Source: Desulfuromonadales bacterium (GTDB lineage Bacteria; Desulfobacterota; Desulfuromonadia; Geobacterales; Pseudopelobacteraceae). From it: a stretch of DNA of 18,956 bases. The stretch is from positions 1 to 18,956 of the forward strand of contig JAATGX010000087.1 in assembly GCA_015688915.1 (NCBI GenBank), in the 5' to 3' direction. This document shows positions 6,732 through 13,178 of the stretch, piece by piece. The translations under genes and the position numbers were made by a program. The stretch's first letter is position 1. The number at the start of each line of letters is the position of its first letter. The notes beneath the pieces are model-generated. The model was not told the origin of the DNA. It ran no database searches and saw nothing but the letters and a program-made list of their open reading frames with translations.

Positions 6732-7541
6732 TCAACCCCGGGCATCCCCTTCGCGGTGAATGGCCTCGCGCCCCTTGTGAACCGCTCTTTCCAGCCTGCG
6801 GCGGCGGGGCCACATCAGGACAAAGGCCAGCGGACCGGAGATCACGTAGATCAGCATGATGATAAAGACCATCACCACCGGCTCCGCGGCGACAATGATC
6901 AGCAACACGATGGCAAACACGAGAGACCCGAAGGGTTGCCGTTTGATCAGTTCGGGGTCTTTGAAAGAATAGTAGCGAAAGCCGGAGACCATCAGGAAGG
7001 CCAGCAGGTAGATCAGCGTGATGATGGCCAGGCGCTTGAAGGAACTGGGCCAGCCGAAATGCTGGAACAGGAGCACCGTCGAGGCGACCATGCTGGCCGC
7101 GGCCGGGATGGGAAGGCCGACGAAACGCTTGCTCTCCACGGTATTCACCTGCACGTTGAATCGGGCCAGCCGCAGCGCGCCGCAGGCCACGAACAGGAAT
7201 GCCGCCAGCCATCCGACACGTCCGAACGGCTTGAGCGCCCAGGCGTAGACCATCAAGGCCGGCGTCACGCCAAAAGCGACCAGGTCGGCCAGGGAATCGT
7301 ACTCCACACCGAACTTGCTGGTGGTGCCGGTCATGCGGGCGACCTTGCCGTCCAGACCGTCGAAGATGGCCGAGGCAAATATCCATACGGCAGCGCTGCC
7401 GAAATTGCCGTTCATGCTGGCCACCAGGCTGTAAAAACCGGCGAACAGGCTGCCGGTGGTCAGCAGGTTGGGAAGGATATAGATCCCGCGCTTGATACTT
7501 TCGGACCTGTCGGCCTTTTTTTCCTGAACTTCACTATTCAT
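6732..7541 (-). CDS. pssA: CDP-diacylglycerol-serine O-phosphatidyltransferase
   Basis: The enzyme makes phosphatidylserine from CDP-diacylglycerol and serine, the step before Psd in phosphatidylethanolamine synthesis. The CDP-alcohol phosphotransferase signature is complete: Asp61, Asp64-Gly65, Ala68-Arg69, Gly78, Asp82 and Asp86 with the exact D-x2-DG-x2-AR-x8-G-x3-D-x3-D spacing. The opening (RGIYILPNLLTTGSLFAGF) is typical of the Bacillus-type membrane PssA. Multiple membrane helices follow to about residue 240, then a basic cytoplasmic tail (WPRRRRLERAVHKG). At 269 residues it is normal for the integral-membrane form and unrelated to E. coli PssA. It starts 15 bp after psd ends, so the two are surely one transcript. 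It is the last gene of the minus-strand cluster here. Confidence 0.95.
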   Translation of the reverse strand: MNSEVQEKKADRSESIKRGIYILPNLLTTGSLFAGFYSLVASMNGNFGSAAVWIFASAIFDGLDGKVARMTGTTSKFGVEYDSLADLVAFGVTPALMVYAWALKPFGRVGWLAAFLFVACGALRLARFNVQVNTVESKRFVGLPIPAAASMVASTVLLFQHFGWPSSFKRLAIITLIYLLAFLMVSGFRYYSFKDPELIKRQPFGSLVFAIVLLIIVAAEPVVMVFIIMLIYVISGPLAFVLMWPRRRRLERAVHKGREAIHREGDARG

Positions 7542-7556
7542 ACGAACGTTCCCCGA

Positions 7557-8216
7557 TCACCCCAGACGTCCCAGCACGGTTTCTCCCGCAACGGTCCGGT
7601 CTCCCAGTTTTACCAGCGGCGTCACGTCGACCGGCAGGTACACATCCACTCTCGACCCGAAACGTATCAGGCCGTAGCGCTCACCGCGCACCAGGAGGTC
7701 TCCCACCCGGGGATAGCTGACGATCCGCCGCGCAATCAGGCCGGCGATCTGCACAAAGGCGATCCGCACGCCGCCAGCTGTTTCCAGGACAATGCCGCTG
7801 CGCTCATTCTCAAACGAGGCCCGGCCGTGACGGGCGTCGAAGAATTTACCCGTGTGGTGGAACGTATCCATGACCGTGCCGCTGAGAGGCGCGCGATTGA
7901 CATGGACGTTGAAAACCGACATGAAGATGCTGATCTTGAGCGCCTCCGTCCCCAAAGGGGTTTCGGGAACGCGTTCCGCCACGATCACGACGCCGTCGGC
8001 CGGGGCGACCACGGCTTGTTCGCCAGCAGGCGGCGTACGCTCGGGGTTACGGAAAAAGTAGAGAATGAAGATGGTCAGCAGAAGGGCAACGGCAGCGGGA
8101 ATCGCCAGGGCCACGGAGCAGAGCTTCCCGGCCGGCAGGGCCAAAAGGAGCGTCGCTGCTGCGGAACATGCGATGAATGGGTAGCCTTCCCTGGCAAAGG
8201 GTCCGTTATGGTTCAT
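7557..8216 (-). CDS. psd: Phosphatidylserine decarboxylase (short form)
   Basis: Psd decarboxylates phosphatidylserine to phosphatidylethanolamine. This 219-residue form belongs to the short, single-anchor type. Two hydrophobic helices (about 14-30 and 34-54) precede FFRNPER (54-60), then VVAPADGVV, the core NVHVNRAP (103-110) and HHTGKFFDAR. Near the C-terminus, YGLIRFGSRVDVYLP contains the Gly187-Ser188 pair at which the proenzyme cleaves itself to generate the pyruvoyl cofactor. ATG 8216 is preceded by CAGG. It lies between ilvC and pssA on the same strand; the ilvC-psd-pssA order is one I know from Geobacter genomes. The 69-bp gap from ilvC holds a strong hairpin, so expression may be partly uncoupled from ilvC. 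Confidence 0.95.
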   Translation of the reverse strand: MNHNGPFAREGYPFIACSAAATLLLALPAGKLCSVALAIPAAVALLLTIFILYFFRNPERTPPAGEQAVVAPADGVVIVAERVPETPLGTEALKISIFMSVFNVHVNRAPLSGTVMDTFHHTGKFFDARHGRASFENERSGIVLETAGGVRIAFVQIAGLIARRIVSYPRVGDLLVRGERYGLIRFGSRVDVYLPVDVTPLVKLGDRTVAGETVLGRLG

Positions 8217-8236
8217 TATACCTGCCTGAAAGCGCA

Positions 8237-8267
8237 GACACCCCTCTCCGGGCGGAAGAGGGGTGTC
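8237..8267 (-). terminator. 11-bp perfect hairpin between ilvC and psd
   Basis: GACACCCCTCT (8237-8247) and AGAGGGGTGTC (8257-8267) are perfectly complementary around a 9-nt loop. On the minus strand it lies 18 nt after the ilvC stop and is followed by TGCGCTTTC, not a real T-run. A partial terminator or mRNA-end stabiliser between two operon genes is more likely than a full stop. Confidence 0.5.
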
Positions 8268-8285
8268 GGGGGTCGCGTCGTGGGA

Positions 8286-9296
8286 TTAATTTTTGGTCTT
8301 GTCGACGATCTTCTGGATCCAGGGCATCATGCTCCGGAGATTTTCCCCGACCTGCTCGATCGGGTGGGCGGCGTTGAGGCGGCGACGGGCCGTCATCTCG
8401 GGGTAGTTCGACGTCCCTTCGAGGATGAACCGCTTGGCATAGTCGCCGTTCTGGATGTTATTCAGGCACTCCTTCATGGCCGCGCGGCTCTGGTCGTTGA
8501 TGACCCGCGGTCCGGTGACGTATTCACCGAACTCGGCATTGTTGGATATGGAGTAGTTCATGTTGGCGATGCCGCCCTCGTACATCAGGTCCACGATCAG
8601 TTTCAGCTCGTGCAGGCACTCGAAGTAGGCCATTTCCGGGGCGTAGCCGGCCTCCACCAGGGTTTCGAAACCGGCCTTCACCAGTTCCACCGCACCGCCG
8701 CACAGCACGGCCTGTTCGCCGAACAGGTCGGTTTCGGTCTCGTCCTTGAAGGTGGTTTCGATGATGCCGGTGCGGCCGCCGCCGATGGCGCTGGCGTAAG
8801 AGAGCGCCACATTGCGGGCCTTGCCCGACGCGTTCTGGAACACTGCGATCAGGTCGGGAATCCCGCCCCCCTTCACGAACTCGGAGCGGACCGTGTGGCC
8901 CGGCGCCTTGGGGGCTATCATGATGACGTCCAGGTCGGCGCGCGGCACGATCTGGTTGTAGTGGATGGCAAAGCCGTGGGCAAAGGCCAGGGTAGCCCCC
9001 TTCTTGAGTTTCGGCTCGATCTCGGTGCGATAGAGGACGGACTGGAACTCGTCCGGCGTCAGTATCATCACCAGGTCGGTAGAGGCGACGGCATCGGCAA
9101 CGGTCGCCACCTTGAGGCCGGCATTCTTCGCCTTGACCGCAGAGGTCGACCCTTTGCGCAGGGCCACCGTCACATCGACCCCGGAATCCTTGAGGTTGCA
9201 GGCATGGGCGTGCCCCTGGGAACCGTAACCGACAATGGTCACCTTCTTCTTTTTGATCAGCTTCAGATCACAATCACGATCATAATAAACCTTCAT
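8286..9296 (-). CDS. ilvC: Ketol-acid reductoisomerase
   Basis: IlvC rearranges and reduces acetolactate or acetohydroxybutyrate with NADPH in valine, leucine and isoleucine synthesis. The 336-residue length is that of the short class I enzyme. VGYGSQGHAHACNLKDSG (22-39) is the Rossmann dinucleotide loop, and VALRKGS after strand two carries the Arg/Ser that favour NADP. FAHGFAIHYNQI and MIAPKAPGHTVR are active-site blocks; DLFGEQAVLCGG carries the Asp and Glu magnesium ligands. The start at ATG 9296 (MKVYYDRDCD) matches the family, with GGAGG ten bases upstream; an in-frame TTG at 9317 adds seven residues with no support. It has its own good promoter at 9363-9391. In the Geobacter order ilvN would directly precede it; here a nucleotidyltransferase gene intervenes. 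Confidence 0.97.
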   Translation of the reverse strand: MKVYYDRDCDLKLIKKKKVTIVGYGSQGHAHACNLKDSGVDVTVALRKGSTSAVKAKNAGLKVATVADAVASTDLVMILTPDEFQSVLYRTEIEPKLKKGATLAFAHGFAIHYNQIVPRADLDVIMIAPKAPGHTVRSEFVKGGGIPDLIAVFQNASGKARNVALSYASAIGGGRTGIIETTFKDETETDLFGEQAVLCGGAVELVKAGFETLVEAGYAPEMAYFECLHELKLIVDLMYEGGIANMNYSISNNAEFGEYVTGPRVINDQSRAAMKECLNNIQNGDYAKRFILEGTSNYPEMTARRRLNAAHPIEQVGENLRSMMPWIQKIVDKTKN

Positions 9297-9362
9297 GCTA
9301 TCGCATCCTCCACGCAAAAATTTCCGGAAAACCGGTTCAACCCCTTGATTAAACGAAGAATG

Positions 9363-9391
9363 AAAATACTACATCGGCATGGCAGTGTCAA
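9363..9391 (-). promoter_or_regulatory. Sigma70-type promoter for ilvC
   Basis: On the minus strand a perfect TTGACA (9391-9386) is followed by exactly 17 nt and TATTTT (9368-9363, four of six). The predicted transcript start is near 9355, giving a leader of about 60 nt before ATG 9296. It lies in the 169-bp gap downstream of the nucleotidyltransferase gene, so ilvC (and psd, pssA) can be transcribed independently of ilvDBN. Confidence 0.65.
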
Positions 9392-9465
9392 TCATATTGC
9401 GGGCGGTTTTTCAGGCCACGCGTCATGCCTGGCACACAACGACAAAGTTGCTCCACTTGTAATGG

Positions 9466-10398
9466 TTATCTTGCCGCCGACGGCAAATATTCCAGCATGG
9501 CTTCCACCAAATCCGCCTGGAGTGAGTCTCGCTGTCTCTTTCGAAACGCCCGGTTTTCCCTCTCCGACAACCAGCGCTTCGTCCTTGCGAATATCACCGG
9601 ATCCACGGTCCGCATCCGTGCCATGTGTCCGGATGTCGAAACGATTATACTCTGAAACGTTGCTCCATCCTGCAAAACGCCGGCCCGCTCCGCTTCCACC
9701 ACATAAAAATCATCCTCATCGTCGGTAAGCTGTATCGGATGCGGATCGCCGTCTTTTCTCATCCTGCGGATCAGATCGACTTCAAACCCCTTGCTGTTAT
9801 ACGCGGTGTAGCGTTGGTCATCACGGAGCTTGAATGTCGGATCGACTTTTCTCAACAACTCCAGGAACGACGTATCCAAGATCTGCATCTGTGCGATAAA
9901 ACTCAGCCGGCGCCTGATATCCCACAGCAAATCCACATCTCTGGTCGCAAGTGCGTCAGGTTCACGGATCATTGCGCCGGCCTCTGCCTCATACGCATAC
10001 AGTGCGTGAGTGCCTATAACCGTGAAATATTCGGACAGGCCCGACTTGTAAAGCTTATCCAGGATTTCCACGAGCAGGTTTGGCGCCCGGCCGACCCTTA
10101 GCGCCCTGTTCATCCGCTGGTGTCTCGACATCTCCTTGCTGAGGTCCGCAACCCGTGTTGCCGCCAGTTTTTTCCGCTCCGTGAATCTTTTATACATTTC
10201 CTCGGTCTCGCCACTTCGCGGCCCCAAGCTTTTCTGGGCATTCGCCGTTGATGTTCGAATGAGATAATCCCTTCCGCCCTTTGTCTGCCAGTACATCCCA
10301 CCGCGCACCTCGGCGGCCGCCTTTCGTGCATCTTCCCAAGCCGTGTAGACAGCCCTGGCGTCGATGTATTGTCGATGCGCATCCTCGCCCAGTTCCAT
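9466..10398 (-). CDS. GSU2403-type nucleotidyltransferase-fold protein (NTP_transf_8-like)
   Basis: This 310-residue protein of the GSU2403-like nucleotidyltransferase family (PF12281-type) has no established substrate. Numbering from the in-frame ATG at 10425: residues about 75-115 form a basic helical region. The polymerase-beta-type core starts at YFTVIGTHALYAYEAEAG, with the glycine loop at Gly138-Thr139. DALATRDVDLLWD has catalytic-type Asp163 and Asp165. FEVDLIRRM supplies the third carboxylate, Asp217. The C-terminal helix (ERENRAFRKRQRDSLQADLV) is the family's basic tail. I choose ATG 10398 over ATG 10425. The predicted -10 box at 10435-10440 would leave almost no leader for 10425, no ribosome site precedes 10425, and family members usually open close to 'M....A.RQY.DA'. 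The start remains uncertain. It sits as an extra gene between ilvN and ilvC. Confidence 0.85.
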   Translation of the reverse strand: MELGEDAHRQYIDARAVYTAWEDARKAAAEVRGGMYWQTKGGRDYLIRTSTANAQKSLGPRSGETEEMYKRFTERKKLAATRVADLSKEMSRHQRMNRALRVGRAPNLLVEILDKLYKSGLSEYFTVIGTHALYAYEAEAGAMIREPDALATRDVDLLWDIRRRLSFIAQMQILDTSFLELLRKVDPTFKLRDDQRYTAYNSKGFEVDLIRRMRKDGDPHPIQLTDDEDDFYVVEAERAGVLQDGATFQSIIVSTSGHMARMRTVDPVIFARTKRWLSERENRAFRKRQRDSLQADLVEAMLEYLPSAAR

Positions 10399-10406
10399 CA
10401 GATGTT

Positions 10407-10447
10407 TTTCCCGTATCATTTCCATAAATCACAATTTATACGGGAAA
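10407..10447. promoter_or_regulatory. Operator-like inverted repeat, 10-bp perfect arms
   Basis: TTTCCCGTAT (10407-10416) and ATACGGGAAA (10438-10447) are perfect reverse complements with a 21-nt spacer, so arm centres are 31 bp apart, about three helical turns. The right arm overlaps the predicted -10 of the nucleotidyltransferase promoter, and the left arm lies between it and ATG 10398. It could be an operator for a dimeric or tetrameric repressor, or an mRNA hairpin near the ribosome site. Confidence 0.5.
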
Positions 10448-10464
10448 GCACATCAAATCAACAA
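10435..10464 (-). promoter_or_regulatory. Putative promoter of the nucleotidyltransferase gene
   Basis: On the minus strand TTGTTG (10464-10459) is followed by 18 nt and TATAAA (10440-10435). TTGATT at 10461-10456 with a 15-nt spacer is the alternative -35. The region is locally AT-rich compared with the flanking ilv genes. The predicted transcript start (about 10428) supports a start codon at 10398 rather than 10425. Confidence 0.45.
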
Positions 10465-10553
10465 TTTATTATATCTGATCGTCGTTGTTAATGGGGGAGA
10501 ATATTCGTGGTAGGCATCTGCTCCAGACAATACCTGCTGTCAATAAAGGGCTT

Positions 10554-10655
10554 GTGTTCCCCGAGAGAACGAGGAACGCGCTGTGCTTCGCACACGCCGA
10601 CAGGATGCCGGGATTCACCGCTGAACCCGAAGGGATGCAGCGGTCTCTTGTTTTT
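10554..10655. other. Highly structured non-coding stretch (three consecutive hairpins)
   Basis: Three stems follow one another between ilvN and the nucleotidyltransferase gene. The first is GTGTTCC (10554-10560) with 10573-10579. The second is TGTGC (10582-10586) with GCACA (10590-10594), loop TTC. The third is ACCGCTG (10617-10623) with CAGCGGT (10638-10644), enclosing CCC-GAA-GGG. On the plus strand the last stem is followed by CTCTTGTTTTT, like a rho-independent terminator. Small frames exist on both strands but have no family resemblance or ribosome site. It could be a small RNA ending at about 10655 on the plus strand, a dispersed palindromic repeat, or a mobile-element remnant. Confidence 0.4.
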
Positions 10656-10682
10656 GTGCGAAGGTTCTGCAAATAGAGCCGG

Positions 10683-11174
10683 CTACCCCTTCCATCCCTT
10701 GGCCCCGCGGCCGATGGCCACGGCGCCGGTGCGGACCAGTTCCTTCAAACCCAGCGGGCGGAGCAATTCGAGGATCGCGTCTATTTTCACCGGATTGCCG
10801 GTCGCCTCGATGGTGTAGGACTTGGGGGTGACATCGATGATCTTGGCCCGGAAGATGTCCACGATGCGCAGCACCTCGGCGCGGCTCTCGTCCTCGGCCG
10901 TGACCTTGACCAGCGCCATTTCGCGCTCGATGGCGCTGCCATCGGTGAAATCTATTACCTTGATGATGTCGATCAGCTTGTTGAGCTGCTTGGTGATCTG
11001 CTCCAGGATCTGCTCGTCCCCGCGCGTGACGATGGTCATGCGGGACAACCCCTCTTCATTGGTGGGCGCGACCGTAAGGGAATCGATGTTGAAGCCCCGG
11101 CCCGAAAAGAGGTTCGCCACGCGGGAGAGCACCCCGAACTCGTTCTCAACCAGCACGGAAATTGTATGTTGCAT
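10683..11174 (-). CDS. ilvN: Acetolactate synthase small (regulatory) subunit
   Basis: IlvN activates the catalytic subunit IlvB and confers valine feedback inhibition. The 163-residue length is that of the IlvH-like long form. An N-terminal ACT domain (about 3-78) opens HTISVLVENEFGVLSRVANL, with GRGFNIDSLTVAPT; the Gly and Asn in this loop belong to the valine-binding site in studied homologues. The C-terminal ALS small-subunit domain covers about 80-158 (REMALVKVTAEDESRAEVLR and GNPVKIDAILELLRPLG). The ATG at 11174 has GGAGG eight bases upstream; the in-frame codon at 11189 is rejected. It lies downstream of ilvB across a 167-bp gap containing a long hairpin repeat. That gap is wider than usual for an ilvB-ilvN pair and may adjust subunit ratio. 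Confidence 0.96.
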   Translation of the reverse strand: MQHTISVLVENEFGVLSRVANLFSGRGFNIDSLTVAPTNEEGLSRMTIVTRGDEQILEQITKQLNKLIDIIKVIDFTDGSAIEREMALVKVTAEDESRAEVLRIVDIFRAKIIDVTPKSYTIEATGNPVKIDAILELLRPLGLKELVRTGAVAIGRGAKGWKG

Positions 11175-11210
11175 GAGAAAAACCTCCAAAAAGTCTGAAT
11201 CTTACTTCCA

Positions 11211-11323
11211 TCACAGAGGCACGGAGACACAGAGGTACACGGAGAAAAACATAACGGGATCAACCTTATCAGTCCTCTGCCGTTCTCCCGTCTTTCTCCG
11301 TGTCTCTGTGTCTCCGTGGCAGA
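11211..11323. repeat. Long hairpin repeat, copy 1 (between ilvB and ilvN)
   Basis: The left arm (about 11219-11246; core CACGGAGACACAGAG then ACACGGAGAAA) and right arm (about 11293-11320; TTTCTCCGTGTCTCTG then TGTCTCCGTGG) form a nearly perfect 27-bp stem with a 2-nt bulge and a loop of about 46 nt. The right arm is identical over more than 30 bases to the copy at 13129-13161. It has an internal ACACAGAG/ACACGGAG periodicity. It appears to be a dispersed intergenic repeat family. Effects on termination or mRNA stability are inference. Confidence 0.75.
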
Positions 11324-11341
11324 TTTTTCTTTTACTTTATA

Positions 11342-13042
11342 TTACGCATTCAGCACCATTTCGTTCAAGGACGCCCCGGCAGGCACCATGGGGAGCACCT
11401 TTTCCTCCCGGGCGATCTTGAACTCCATGATGACCGGTCCCTTTTCCTTGAAGCCTTGCTTGATGACCTTCTCCACCTCGCCCGGCTTGGAGGTGCTGAA
11501 CCCCTTGGCGCCGTAGGCCTCGGCCAGCTTGACGAAGTCGATGGGCAGTTCCATGCAGGTCGAGGAGTAGCGCTTGTCGAAGAACAGCTCCTGCCACTGG
11601 CGCACCATGCCGAGGAAGTTGTTGTTGAGAATGACGATCTTGACCGGCAGCCGGTTCTGCACCAGGGTGGCCATCTCCTGGATGTTCATCTGCACGCCGC
11701 CGTCGCCGCAGATGGTGATCACCTGACGGTCGGGAAAGGCGGCCTGGGCCCCCATGGCCGCGGGCAGCCCAAAGCCCATGGTCCCCAATCCGCCCGAGGT
11801 CAGCAGGGTACGCGGCCTGTTGAACTGGAAGAACTGGGCGGTCCACATCTGGTGCTGCCCCACGTCCGTGGAGATGATGGCGTCGTCGTCGGACAGCTCC
11901 CGCAGCTTCTGGATGACGAACTGCGGCTTGATGACCGTTGTGCTCTGCTTGTACCCGATGGGGTGCTTGGCCTTCCAGCCGGCGATCTCCTCGTGCCAGG
12001 GGGCCAGGGCATCCCTGAATTCGGCGGCCTTTACACTGCCCTTGTCCACCTGCTTGATCATCTTGTCCAGCACGTCCCTGACATCCCCCACGATGGGGAG
12101 ATCGACCCGCACGTTCTTCTTGATGGAGGTTGGATCCACGTCGATGTGGATGATCTTGGCATGGGGGGCAAAGGTGGCGACCTTGCCGGTCACCCGGTCG
12201 TCGAAGCGCGCCCCGATGGCGATGATCAGGTCGGAGTTGGTCATGGCCATGTTGGCGCAGTAGGCGCCGTGCATCCCCAACATCCCCAAGGAGAGCGGAT
12301 CGTTTTCCGGGAAAGAGCCAAGTCCCATGAGGGTGGTGGTGACCGGCAACGCAAGCTTGCGGGCCAGGGCCGTCAGTTCCTCGGCCGCATTGCCCAGCAC
12401 GGCCCCGCCGCCGACATAGACCACGGGACGTTGTGCGGAGAGCAGCATGCCGACCGCTTTTTCCACCTGCTTCGGATGCCCCGCCAGGTTGGGCTTGTAG
12501 CTGCGGATCTCGACCGTTTCGGGATAACTGAACTCGGCCTGGGCTATCTGCACGTCCTTGGGGAGGTCCACCAGCACCGGGCCGGGCCGGCCGCTGCGGG
12601 CGATGTAGAAGGCCTTTTTCATGATACCGGCGATGTCGTTCACATCCCTGATGAGAAAGCTGTGTTTGGTGCAGGGACGGGTGATGCCGATGATGTCCAC
12701 CTCCTGGAAGGCGTCGTTGCCGATCAGGGCCGTGGGCACCTGGCCGGTGATGATCACCATGGGGATGGAATCCATGTAGGCCGTGGCGATACCGGTCACC
12801 GTGTTGGTGGCGCCGGGACCGGAGGTGGCGATGGCCACCCCGACCCTGCCGGTGGCCCGGGCATAGCCGTCGGCCGCATGAGTGCCGGCCTGCTCGTGAC
12901 GCGGCAGGATGTGGCGGATATCCTTGAAGCTGTAGAGTTCGTCATACAGGTTGATCACGGTGCCGCCGGGATAGCCGAAGACCGTGTCAACCCCTTCCTT
13001 TTTCAGACACTCAAGCACTATTCGTGCGCCGTTCATTTTCAT
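11342..13042 (-). CDS. ilvB: Acetolactate synthase large (catalytic) subunit
   Basis: This thiamine-diphosphate and FAD enzyme condenses pyruvate with pyruvate or 2-oxobutyrate, the first committed step of valine and isoleucine synthesis. The 566 residues hold the three expected domains. The N-terminal domain has GYPGGTVINLYDEL and RHEQAGTHAADGYAR with catalytic Glu50, and ATSGPGATN. The central FAD-type domain is about 190-330. In the C-terminal cofactor domain, GDGGVQMNIQEMATLVQ (446-462) runs to NNNFLG (473-478). GQVPTALIGNDAFQEVDI and MVRQWQELFF are typical of AHAS rather than other thiamine enzymes. The ATG at 13042 has GAGG seven bases upstream. The frame stays open for 22 more codons, but that extension is translated hairpin repeat and is rejected. 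The gene is flanked on both sides by copies of that repeat. Confidence 0.97.
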   Translation of the reverse strand: MKMNGARIVLECLKKEGVDTVFGYPGGTVINLYDELYSFKDIRHILPRHEQAGTHAADGYARATGRVGVAIATSGPGATNTVTGIATAYMDSIPMVIITGQVPTALIGNDAFQEVDIIGITRPCTKHSFLIRDVNDIAGIMKKAFYIARSGRPGPVLVDLPKDVQIAQAEFSYPETVEIRSYKPNLAGHPKQVEKAVGMLLSAQRPVVYVGGGAVLGNAAEELTALARKLALPVTTTLMGLGSFPENDPLSLGMLGMHGAYCANMAMTNSDLIIAIGARFDDRVTGKVATFAPHAKIIHIDVDPTSIKKNVRVDLPIVGDVRDVLDKMIKQVDKGSVKAAEFRDALAPWHEEIAGWKAKHPIGYKQSTTVIKPQFVIQKLRELSDDDAIISTDVGQHQMWTAQFFQFNRPRTLLTSGGLGTMGFGLPAAMGAQAAFPDRQVITICGDGGVQMNIQEMATLVQNRLPVKIVILNNNFLGMVRQWQELFFDKRYSSTCMELPIDFVKLAEAYGAKGFSTSKPGEVEKVIKQGFKEKGPVIMEFKIAREEKVLPMVPAGASLNEMVLNA

Positions 13043-13074
13043 GGGATTACCTCGATAATGAAAAGTCAAAAGCC

Positions 13075-13161
13075 TTTGCCACAGAGACGCGGAGACACAG
13101 AGGAACACAGAATTACTCTTTTCTCAGCCTTTCTCCGTGTCTCTGTGTCTCCGTGGCAGAT
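13075..13161. repeat. Long hairpin repeat, copy 2 (between ilvD and ilvB)
   Basis: The left arm (13075-13107; GCCACAGAGACGCGGAGAC then ACAGAGGAACACAG) pairs imperfectly with the right arm (13129-13161), which is identical over more than 30 bases to the right arm of the copy between ilvB and ilvN. The loop is short here (about 20 nt). Left arms have diverged while right arms have not, as if the right arm were recently copied or constrained. It lies 17 nt beyond the ilvD stop on the minus strand. Confidence 0.75.
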
Positions 13162-13178
13162 GTTTTCCTATTGCTCAC

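Noticed and set aside
6756..9728. 990-codon open frame on the plus strand
   Set aside because: It is antisense to pssA, psd and ilvC, all with complete family motifs. Its product is rich in His, Gly, Asp and Arg, as expected from the opposite strand of GC-rich genes, has no recognisable domain, and crosses gene boundaries and a promoter.
10469..10676. Small frames on both strands between ilvN and the nucleotidyltransferase gene
   Set aside because: Neither has a ribosome site or family resemblance, and both run through three hairpins. RNA structure explains the stretch better.
13043..13108. 22-residue N-terminal extension of IlvB
   Set aside because: It is encoded by the hairpin repeat and spacer, lacks a ribosome site, and is absent from the family's usual start. 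ATG 13042 has GAGG at good spacing.
11211..13161. Hairpin repeats considered as a CRISPR array
   Set aside because: There are only two copies, each a self-complementary pair of arms, 1.8 kb apart with a gene between them. There are no regularly spaced unique spacers.
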